Assembly (NCBI GenBank): GCA_046154185.1
Contig: JBJXGE010000094.1
Span: 20,071 to 84,070, forward strand
Direction of reading: 5' to 3'
Source of the DNA: JBJXGE01 sp046154185
GTDB taxonomy: Bacteria; Planctomycetota; UBA8108; UBA1146; JAJFFE01
DNA: 64,000 bases
The notes under the pieces were generated by a model, which saw only the letters and a program-made list of their open reading frames with translations, searched no databases and had not been told where the DNA came from. Each line of letters opens with the position of its first letter. Position 1 is the first letter of the stretch. The position numbers and the translations under genes were made by a program. Shown piece after piece: positions 18,381 to 25,520 of the stretch.

Positions 18381-18563
18381 GACGAGTGGCTTTCTGCTGC
18401 GGTGTCTCGTTGCAAGCGTTGGACCCTATATATATCGGCCGATCCCGCGCCGATCCGCAACGGGCAGCGGGCGTTCGAGGCGTGCGCGCTTGTTGCGGCG
18501 CGATCGGCTGAGTAGCATTCGCCGACGCGTGCCGCTCCGCGTGCGCAGAAGGGTTTTCGTCGC

Positions 18564-19367
18564 ATGGATCGCTATCGCGTCAAGCCGGGTTCGAAAGTGA
18601 GTCTCGCCGAGTGCGACCCGGATGATCGCGATACGTTTGACGGGTCAAAGGAGGAGGGGATCGCGCGCGGCGTCGAACTCGCGAGCGAACTCGAAGCGCT
18701 ACAGGAATTGCTCTACGCCGAGCGCAAGCACAAGCTGCTCATCGTGCTGCAGGCCATGGACACCGGCGGCAAGGACGGCACGATTCGCAGCGTCTTCGAT
18801 GGGGTCAATCCGGTCGGCGTCAAAGTCGCGAGCTTCAAGGTGCCGACGCCCGACGAGCGCGACCGCGATTTCCTATGGCGCGTGCACAAGCACGTTCCGG
18901 GCGCCGGCGAACTCGTGATCTTCAACCGCAGTCACTATGAAGATGTGCTCGTCGTGCGCGTGCACGAGTTGGCGCCGCCGGCGATCTGGAAGCGCCGGTA
19001 CGAGCACATCAACGCATTCGAGAAATTACTTGGTGACGAAGGCACGACGATTTTGAAGTTCTTTCTTCACATCAGCAAAGACGAGCAACGCAAGCGCCTG
19101 CAGGCTCGACTGGACGACCGCGACAAACTGTGGAAGTTCGCGAAGGGCGATCTCGCCGAGCGCGAGCGTTGGGATTCCTATATGGAAGCGTACGAAGAAG
19201 CGCTCGCGAAAACCTCGACCGATCACGCGCCGTGGTACATCGTCCCGGCCAACCGCAAGTGGTACCGCAATCTCGTCGTCGGCACGGTGATCGTCGACAC
19301 CCTCAAGAAACTCGACATGCAACATCCCGCCGCCGCGCCAGGCCTCGAGGATCTCGTCGTTGAGTGA
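18564..19367 (+). CDS. ppk2: Polyphosphate kinase 2 family protein
   Basis: 267 residues, full length for a single-domain PPK2. The enzyme moves phosphate between polyphosphate and nucleotides in the cytoplasm. The Walker A-like loop is QAMDTGGKDGTI (K70, D71), the Walker B region is ELVIFNRSHYEDVLV, and the lid follows with basic residues; FFLHISKDEQRKRLQ and the late APWYIVPANRKWYRN segment are also family hallmarks. Whether it makes ADP, ATP or GTP cannot be read with certainty. GAAGGG lies about nine bases before the ATG. It is divergent from the sulfatase gene and has no operon partner. Confidence 0.92.
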   Translation: MDRYRVKPGSKVSLAECDPDDRDTFDGSKEEGIARGVELASELEALQELLYAERKHKLLIVLQAMDTGGKDGTIRSVFDGVNPVGVKVASFKVPTPDERDRDFLWRVHKHVPGAGELVIFNRSHYEDVLVVRVHELAPPAIWKRRYEHINAFEKLLGDEGTTILKFFLHISKDEQRKRLQARLDDRDKLWKFAKGDLAERERWDSYMEAYEEALAKTSTDHAPWYIVPANRKWYRNLVVGTVIVDTLKKLDMQHPAAAPGLEDLVVE

Positions 19368-19394
19368 CAATGCGCTGCGGACCGCAGCCGCCGG

Positions 19395-20891
19395 CTAGAA
19401 GCACTCGTTGAGGAGCACGGTCACGGTGCTCGGAGCCAAGAATATAAGAAACGTGGTGGTCAAGGCGTCCAGATCACCATCGCCGTCCAAATCGCCGAGC
19501 GCCACATCGATGGGTGTGGTCCCGGCCGCGTACTGCACGTGCGAAGCGAATGTCCCGTCGCCGTTGCCGAACAGGAAGCTCGCGCTGTTCGAAGAGTAGT
19601 TCGCGGTGACGGCATCGAGACTGCCATCGCCATCCACGTCGCCGAGCGCAACGGAGTGCGGAGCGTTTCCGACGGTCTGAGTGACTTGCGTCGCGAAAGT
19701 TCCGTCACCGTTGCCCGACAATAGGCTGACGGTAGTACCCGGAGTTTCGCCCGGCATGGGGCTGTACGAGAATTCGCCGGTATTGGTCGCCAAAACATCG
19801 ACATCTCCATCGCCGTCCACGTCGCCGAGAGTGGCGCTTCGAGGACGCAGGCCGACTTCGAGAATCGATTGCGCGGCGAGAGTCCCGTCACCGTTTCCGA
19901 GCAGAATGCTGACGGTGCTACCCGGGGTGTCGCCAACCGAGAACAGGCCGGTGTTGGCGGTCAATGCGTCGAGGTCGCCGTCGCCGTTCACGTCACCGAG
20001 CGTGACGGTTTGGGGATTGCTTTCGACCGCGTGCTGCACCGGCGCGGCAAAGGTGCCATCACCAAAATTAGACACTACGCTCACACTGCCGGAATCGGCG
20101 GAGATGCTGTTCGCGGCGACGACGTCGAGATCGCCGTCGCCGTCTACGTCGCCGAGCGCCGCATAGTGACTACCGGCACCGGCATCATAAGACCCGGAAG
20201 CGGCAAACGTCCCGTCGTTGTTTCCGAGGAGCAGATTTACACTGAGAAAACCCGAATTCGCGAGCACCGCATCGAGATCGCCGTCGGCGTCGATGTCGCC
20301 GAGCTTGATAGATTGTGGGTTACCGCCGACTTGGTAATGCACGACCGGCGCAAGCGTGCCGTCACCATCGCCCAAGAACATACTCACACCGTTGGACGGG
20401 AAACTATTCGCAGTCAGCACGTCGAGATCGCCGTCGCCGTCCACATCGCCAAGCGCCAGCGATAGAGTGAAGTTGCCTGCTCCGTAAGCCACGGGTGGCG
20501 CGAATCTGCACGGGCCCGGAGGACAACTCGCCACCGGACCTGCGCATCCGATTGCGTCGGCCGTGGGATCCTGGCCGCACGCCGGAAACGGTTCCAAGGG
20601 TGAAGTTCCCGCGCTGAAGAGATAGCTGAGTATGTAAATCGCATCGCCGATGTCGACCAGGCCGGAGTCGGCGGCGTCCATCGCATCGAGGCAGAACCCC
20701 GGACCGCCTTGGAATAGAAAGCTGAGCACGACGATGGGGTCGTTGATCTGTATGACTCCATCGCCGTTGGCGTCGCCGCGCACAAACATCCAATTTGCGC
20801 GCGCGATCTCACCGCCGGACAACAGCAACGTTCCTGCAACGATCCAGCACAAAGCGATTGGGCGACGATTGGATTCGTTTGCTGCCGACAT
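19395..20891 (-). CDS. Secreted FG-GAP repeat protein with N-terminal dockerin-like module
   Basis: 498 residues from the ATG at 20891, chosen because GAAGGA lies about ten bases upstream; an upstream ATG at 20948 adds 19 unlikely residues. A signal peptide (to about residue 33) is followed directly by a dockerin-like EF-hand pair: RGDANGDGVIQINDPIVVLS and DSGLVDIGDAIYILSYLF. From about residue 125 to the end come at least seven FG-GAP/VCBS-type repeats with the calcium-binding phrase ALGDVDGDGDLD, predicted to form a beta-propeller-like surface domain. The dockerin-like pair at the N-terminus is unusual; here the other two such proteins carry it at the C-terminus. Function is probably cell-surface binding; no catalytic domain is visible. 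Confidence 0.8.
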   Translation of the reverse strand: MSAANESNRRPIALCWIVAGTLLLSGGEIARANWMFVRGDANGDGVIQINDPIVVLSFLFQGGPGFCLDAMDAADSGLVDIGDAIYILSYLFSAGTSPLEPFPACGQDPTADAIGCAGPVASCPPGPCRFAPPVAYGAGNFTLSLALGDVDGDGDLDVLTANSFPSNGVSMFLGDGDGTLAPVVHYQVGGNPQSIKLGDIDADGDLDAVLANSGFLSVNLLLGNNDGTFAASGSYDAGAGSHYAALGDVDGDGDLDVVAANSISADSGSVSVVSNFGDGTFAAPVQHAVESNPQTVTLGDVNGDGDLDALTANTGLFSVGDTPGSTVSILLGNGDGTLAAQSILEVGLRPRSATLGDVDGDGDVDVLATNTGEFSYSPMPGETPGTTVSLLSGNGDGTFATQVTQTVGNAPHSVALGDVDGDGSLDAVTANYSSNSASFLFGNGDGTFASHVQYAAGTTPIDVALGDLDGDGDLDALTTTFLIFLAPSTVTVLLNECF

Positions 20892-21107
20892 CTGAGTCAC
20901 ATCCTTCGAGTTGGAGTTGCGATCAAGAATGGGTGCTCGGCTCTCCACTAGGACTACGCGAACTTTTTACCACCGATGTTTGAGGCGCCCGAAACGCTGG
21001 GGAAGAAATGGCACGACATCTTTGCACGAATCGCCGGCAGGCGCTCACTGAATTTATTTCTTGTGAGATCGCGAATGCGATCGGCGGATCGATGAGAAGG
21101 GGAACAG

Positions 21108-21251
21108 ATGGAGCCGGCGGGCGAGCGACTGGCTCTGGCTCGCGAACTGAACCCTTGGGCATGGGAGCGTCTCGACATCCCGGACCACGCGAGCGGCGAT
21201 CGTAAGTGGTCGACCTGGCCCGCCGAGCCGATGCGAGCAACGCCGAGCTGA
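21108..21251 (+). CDS. Possible small protein (47 aa) in a gap
   Basis: The 518-bp stretch 20892-21409 has no other plausible gene. Within it, an ATG at 21108 preceded by AGAAGGGG opens a 47-residue frame with a sensible composition (starts MEPAGERLALARELNPWAWE and is rich in Trp). The next frame over continues with another open stretch, so it may instead be the remains of a longer gene. I recognise no family. Treat as a candidate only. Confidence 0.25.
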   Translation: MEPAGERLALARELNPWAWERLDIPDHASGDRKWSTWPAEPMRATPS

Positions 21252-21409
21252 TCGCCGCCCTGCGACGGGAGCCTAGTCCTGGAACACCGCATCCCCCACC
21301 CATTTCGTACTCGAGGGCTTCAGCGTTTGCGTCTGGCTATACCTGAGATTGTAGAAGTTTGAGCGATCTCCGGCGGCTCCCTGCGGGATCCTCGCCGTCA
21401 ATATGCGGT

Positions 21410-22003
21410 TCAGGGAGCGGTGCGCCGTCGCGGATCGATGTGGCGAAGCAGATGGCTATCGAGCACGCCGAACCGCGACTGTAGCGCCGAGAGGAGGGCC
21501 GATTTGAAAATATAATTCTCGGCTAACGCGTTTCCTGCACGATCAAAAAACTGCGAGTACTTCATGGTGTATTCATCGCGTCCGTAGCGCATGAACAACT
21601 CCTCTCCGCGACGCTCTAAGGACAAGCCTGTCTGATTAATGTCCAATTGCAGCTTGGTCGTCTGGCACATCACTTTCAATACACGCTCCCATTCGCGCTG
21701 GTCAGAGAAGCACTCTTCGCCGCCGAACAAATAGTCTGCGCCATCTAGGAAAACGAAGCCTCCGAGCAACGAACCGTCGGTTCCTGCCTCCGTCGCGTGG
21801 AAGAAAAACTCCGCGACCAATGGCAATTCTCTGAGAATGTCACTCGCTCGGTAGGTCCGAACTGGCCCCAACCTATTCGCCGAAGCCAACGAACTCCCGC
21901 CCAGAATGCGATCGAATAGTGCATCGACTTCCGAGTCCAAGAACAGACTGGAATCAAGCGACAAGGCCGGAATGATGTTGAGATCGGTGATTATTCTGGG
22001 CAT
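21410..22003 (-). CDS. Hypothetical protein
   Basis: 197 residues starting MPRIITDLNIIPAL. Soluble, no signal peptide or membrane segment, mixed alpha/beta composition with a basic C-terminal end (HIDPRRRTAP). I do not recognise the family. Codon use is less GC-extreme than in neighbouring genes, and the flanking 518-bp and 196-bp gaps are also AT-richer, so this small block may be a later arrival. No ribosome-binding site is obvious. Confidence 0.5.
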   Translation of the reverse strand: MPRIITDLNIIPALSLDSSLFLDSEVDALFDRILGGSSLASANRLGPVRTYRASDILRELPLVAEFFFHATEAGTDGSLLGGFVFLDGADYLFGGEECFSDQREWERVLKVMCQTTKLQLDINQTGLSLERRGEELFMRYGRDEYTMKYSQFFDRAGNALAENYIFKSALLSALQSRFGVLDSHLLRHIDPRRRTAP

Positions 22004-22199
22004 CGTTCTCGGTTCCTCCCAACACGATCATCCTCGCGACGCGAACCTTTTTGCGAAGGTCGAACGCATTCGGAGCCCGAGTGCGGGAACTCGGCGTCAA
22101 GCCGCGCAGTCGATGAAGAATGCCGCGGAACTCCGCGGCATTCTTCGCGTCTCGATCGTGTCGTGTGTTCGAACAAATTCTAGCCGTCGGATATGACCA

Positions 22200-24437
22200 T
22201 CAGTGTTCGAGCACATTACGCAAAATGCGTTGAATGTTCACGTCCGCTGGGATGCTTCCGCCAAAGGTGATCGATCCCGCCGAGAAGACGAAACCGCCGC
22301 CGGGGTGATCGTAATACGTCATGTCCGCGCCAGGTCCGCCCGATGGCAAGCCGCGCGCGAGCCAGACCAACCCGGCGGGCGGAGTCGTCGGCCCGGCGGA
22401 AAAGCTGCAGTCTGTTCCCGGACTATCAACGCGCGTGTCGATCTCATGGCCGCTCGCTCCTCCGCTGAGCGAGCCACCGTTGGTGTTGAAGCCGGTCGCG
22501 CCGAAGGTCTGAAACAAGCCGAGGCCTGTGCCGGCGAACACGAAGTGACCCGGCTCAAGAACCTCGAACGGCATGCCGGGAGCGCTGCACCGTTGCGTCG
22601 AGATGCCCAAGATCTCGCGCTCATGACGCGGTGGCGCCAGATTGCGGAAGAGCGACGGCTCGCGCGGTCCATCCTCCACGCCGTTCAAAAACGTCATCTG
22701 AGTTCTGTCACTCGAGTAGACACCCCGCTCGAAGAGGCCATTGCCGCCGAGGTACAAGACCTTCCCGCCGCCCGCCAGAAAGTTTTCGAGTTTGTCGTAC
22801 GCTCGACTCGACCAATATTCGGGGTGAGTTCCAAAAACAAGCATCTCGTACGGCGGCCTGCCGTTATGGAAGCCGTTGTGGAAATCGATATCCGTGTAGA
22901 CATGAGGCTCGTATCCCTGATCCTCGAGCCATGTGAGGATCCAAAGCTCGGCGCGCGTTTGGTGATGGGGCCCACCACCCTCCGCGACCGGCGACGTGTC
23001 GGGTGCTGGTCGCAAGAAGGAAGTCAACGCGGCCCCGTCGTATTTTCCCTTGCCGCCCCATGAATTATATGCGAGCCAGGTATTCACGCTGGCAAGTACA
23101 GCCACCTTCGATTGGGCAGTTCGGGCAGGTTTGACAATGAAGGTGATGTGGTAATCCGGTCCGCCCATCGCCGGCCGCAATGCCGCTGAGTAGATTCCGG
23201 ACGGCCAACCCGCCGGGATGGTATGGGTGAAACTGGTCGACCAACCGGCGCCATTTCGCCACGGTTTTTCGTTGAGCGGCTTGCCAACTGAAGTGTGAGT
23301 GAGCGTGGCAATCAGCGTGCTGCTGACGCTCGCGCCAGTGGAACGATGGCGGTAGAGACGCACTGTCGGTAGCGCGGCTCCGGAAGTCATGAACGAAATC
23401 GTCTCGCCGGGTGCGGCGGACAGCGGCCAAGCATATCCTTCCGGCTTTTCGCCCTGGTTGCGCCCGACCCACACGGATCCATCGATCGGGTGATAGGCGA
23501 ACAGATCTGGGAGGTTGTCGCTCGTGAAGTTGGTTCCGGGCGCAAACTGCCAACCCGAAGCCGGCGCGACTTGAGCGGCCTTCTCAGTGAAGTAGAAGGT
23601 CGAGACTGCGTTGCGGCCCACGAAGATCTCGCCGTTCCCAGAATAGTACGCAGCCACATCCGCGGTACCGGCGCCCGAAAATCCGCCCGGAATGATGGAC
23701 CAGCCTGCAACCGGATCCAATGTAAACCACTGGGACCATACGAACGATGTGAGCGTGTTGGCTCCGACAAAGAGGCTGCCGTCGGTCGGATGGTATGCGA
23801 AGACATCCACGACGCCGTCGCGCGTGAAATCGCCCGGGCCGAAACTCCAGCCTGACGGAGGTGACACCGTTGCGAACAGCTGCCAGATGAACTGGTTCGA
23901 TAGATTGTTGCGGCCGACCCAGACCGAACCATCGTTGTGGTACGCGCCGACGTCGGTTCTTCCGTCCGCGGTGAAATCGCCGGTCCAAAAACTCCAACCC
24001 GACGGAGGGCTTACGCTTGCCCACTGCGACCACACGAACGTAGAGCTACCGCTGTTCGTACCCACCCACACCGAGCCGTCGCTGGAGTGGTAGGCGAGCA
24101 CATCCATGAGACCGTCGCCCGTGAACTCTCCACTCTTGATCGTCCAACCGGATGCCGGAATCAACGTCGCCCAAAGAGTGAAGGTGAACGATGCAAAGTC
24201 GGTGTTGCTGCCGACCCAGACCGAGCCATCTTGATGGTAACCGACGACATCGGTGCGCCCGTCGCCCGTGAAATCGCCGGCTTCGAAGCTCCATCCGGTA
24301 GCGGGAGTGACAGTTCCCCATTGCGTGAAGTTAATAGTCGCGTTCGCGCGGTTCGCCGCGATGACCAGAAAAGCTAGAACGTATCGAACGAGAAGCCACC
24401 GAACGGCGCGCTGCCGTTGAGTTTTTGTTCCGTTCAT
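22200..24437 (-). CDS. Secreted FG-GAP protein with N,N-dimethylformamidase-like C-terminal domain
   Basis: 745 residues from the ATG at 24437, supported by GAAGGGG just upstream; a longer frame to 24551 adds residues without a signal-like pattern. A signal peptide (to about residue 35) is followed by six similar repeats of about 50 residues, each like GWSFEAGDFTGDGRTDVVGY plus DGSVWVGSN (about residues 36-345). The rest resembles the large-subunit C-terminal domain of N,N-dimethylformamidase and related proteins: AYNSWGGKGKYDG, EDQGYEPHVYTDIDFHN, MLVFGTHPEYWS and GGGKVLYLGGNGLFE. In that family the domain has a glutamine-amidotransferase-like fold. Together it looks like an exported, surface-bound enzyme-like protein; activity is unproven. 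Confidence 0.7.
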   Translation of the reverse strand: MNGTKTQRQRAVRWLLVRYVLAFLVIAANRANATINFTQWGTVTPATGWSFEAGDFTGDGRTDVVGYHQDGSVWVGSNTDFASFTFTLWATLIPASGWTIKSGEFTGDGLMDVLAYHSSDGSVWVGTNSGSSTFVWSQWASVSPPSGWSFWTGDFTADGRTDVGAYHNDGSVWVGRNNLSNQFIWQLFATVSPPSGWSFGPGDFTRDGVVDVFAYHPTDGSLFVGANTLTSFVWSQWFTLDPVAGWSIIPGGFSGAGTADVAAYYSGNGEIFVGRNAVSTFYFTEKAAQVAPASGWQFAPGTNFTSDNLPDLFAYHPIDGSVWVGRNQGEKPEGYAWPLSAAPGETISFMTSGAALPTVRLYRHRSTGASVSSTLIATLTHTSVGKPLNEKPWRNGAGWSTSFTHTIPAGWPSGIYSAALRPAMGGPDYHITFIVKPARTAQSKVAVLASVNTWLAYNSWGGKGKYDGAALTSFLRPAPDTSPVAEGGGPHHQTRAELWILTWLEDQGYEPHVYTDIDFHNGFHNGRPPYEMLVFGTHPEYWSSRAYDKLENFLAGGGKVLYLGGNGLFERGVYSSDRTQMTFLNGVEDGPREPSLFRNLAPPRHEREILGISTQRCSAPGMPFEVLEPGHFVFAGTGLGLFQTFGATGFNTNGGSLSGGASGHEIDTRVDSPGTDCSFSAGPTTPPAGLVWLARGLPSGGPGADMTYYDHPGGGFVFSAGSITFGGSIPADVNIQRILRNVLEH

Positions 24438-24588
24438 CGGACCCCTTCTTTCCGTGGGTGAGAGTGGTACGTCATGACCTAGTTCCCCAGCGAGCGTCGC
24501 CGCGCACAAGTCGTCGCCAGTCATCCGCGAAATTGGGCCGCCACCCGACAAGTTTTTTTTGGGGTCATCAGGAAGTCGAGTGGGCGTG

Positions 24589-24720
24589 CTCGAAAGGGGG
24601 GTGAGAGAAGCTCCACCGGCCCGTCAGGCCGGGTCTCTCTTCTTGATCGTGACCCGGGATCGGCCGCAGGGCCGGCCAACCCCGGGCTGAATCCCGTCGG
24701 GGCTTTCTGGCCCTCTCGGA
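24589..24720 (-). repeat. Structured dispersed repeat, copy A
   Basis: Read on the minus strand, this copy runs from GAGAGGGCC through AGCCCGGGGTTGGCCGG to a final TTTCGAG. It aligns along its length with copy B at 59768-59884 (opposite orientation). Three hairpins can be drawn: around GGGC..GCCC near the start; an outer CCCGGGG/TCCCGGG stem enclosing GGCCG/CGGCC; and CCGGCC-TGACG-GGCCGG near the end. The outer stem differs from copy B but stays paired. It lies in a gene-free gap. Confidence 0.75.
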
Positions 24721-24967
24721 AAGCAGGGACAGCAGATCGATCCCCGCGTTTGAATAGGTGCCGCCTTAGCGCGGGCGCAAACTGGCACAATCGTGACGGC
24801 CGATTTAGTCCACACTCCAGCCGTAATAGTGCAGCTCGTGCTGATCTGCCAAAGCTGCGAGTATGCGTGAGGACGCGAACACGGACGCAAGATCTCGAAG
24901 TACGAGGCGCTTAGTGACGGTGAGTACCCAATACGGTTTCCCTTCGGCGTCGTCCTAGTTCAAGAGC

Positions 24968-24984
24968 CGCGGGTTCGAACCGCG
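24968..24984 (-). other. tRNA T-arm-like inverted repeat
   Basis: On the minus strand the bases form a perfect 5-bp stem, CGCGG/CCGCG, around the loop TTCGAAC, which fits a tRNA T-arm. The next seven bases, GCTCTTG, could be an acceptor strand. The matching 5' half, D-arm and anticodon arm could not be found in the following 80 bases, so it is at best a tRNA fragment. Confidence 0.2.
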
Positions 24985-25311
24985 CTTTAGCTGTGAACCG
25001 AAATCTGGAGAAGCAACTCTTCGAAACACCAAGTCGAAACTGCCTGGTCCGGGTGACTGCGACAACACCCCTGGCCTTCGAGGCCGACGGCGAGATTGCA
25101 GCACCTGTGCCGGACGGATCTCAACCTGCAGCGTGTCGCCTTTGCGCGGCACAATAAGACTGCGAATGGAAGCACGCAGAGACTTGGACTTCGTAAGACG
25201 CGCCCACAGGATTGCCGGACACCGCAGAGAAGCGCAGCGCGAAATCACAGACGCTCAGGCGTACGAAGGTCGGCCACCACGTTGGACTTGATGTCGGAGC
25301 CCTCTCATGGA

Positions 25312-25334
25312 AGGGGTGTTGGAGCAACACCCTT
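25312..25334. other. Strong isolated hairpin
   Basis: GGGTGTTG (25314-25321), loop GAG, CAACACCC (25325-25332) pair perfectly, extended by a G-T and an A-T pair. There is no T-run after it on either strand, so it is not an ordinary intrinsic terminator. It sits about 190 bases downstream of the stop of the FecR/CpD-reg gene as read on the minus strand. Confidence 0.35.
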
Positions 25335-25520
25335 AGGAAAAACCGCCGATGAGATGTTGCCAACGGCCAATCGCCAGCGGTCGCCTCTGCTAATCAAAAC
25401 ACTCACGCTTGCGCGCGACGGGTCGACCGCGAGCCCGAGCCCGACTTCGTGCGCGCGCCCGCATCCATTGTTAAACGGCGAACTCGCCCCACCGTTTCCA
25501 TTAGGTCAGGACAGTCCCCA

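Larger units (their letters stand above)
24438..25520. other. About 1.1 kb without a recognisable gene
   Basis: Both flanking genes are on the minus strand; the stretch shows no frame with a ribosome-binding site or the genome's codon bias. It holds the promoter region of the gene ending at 22200, a structured repeat (24589-24720), a tRNA T-arm-like inverted repeat (24968-24984) and a strong hairpin (25312-25334). A run of eight T follows ACAAG at 24552-24559, close to the repeat. It may be a decayed gene or element. Confidence 0.5.

Noticed and set aside
18427..18435. TATATATAT tract between the divergent sulfatase and PPK2 genes
   Set aside because: A-T rich enough for a -10 element, but I could not find a well-spaced -35 on either strand, so no promoter is claimed.
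19440..20480. Short repeated units like a CRISPR or tandem repeat array
   Set aside because: The periodic similarity comes from the repeated calcium-binding phrase in the FG-GAP coding sequence; units are not identical and there are no spacers.
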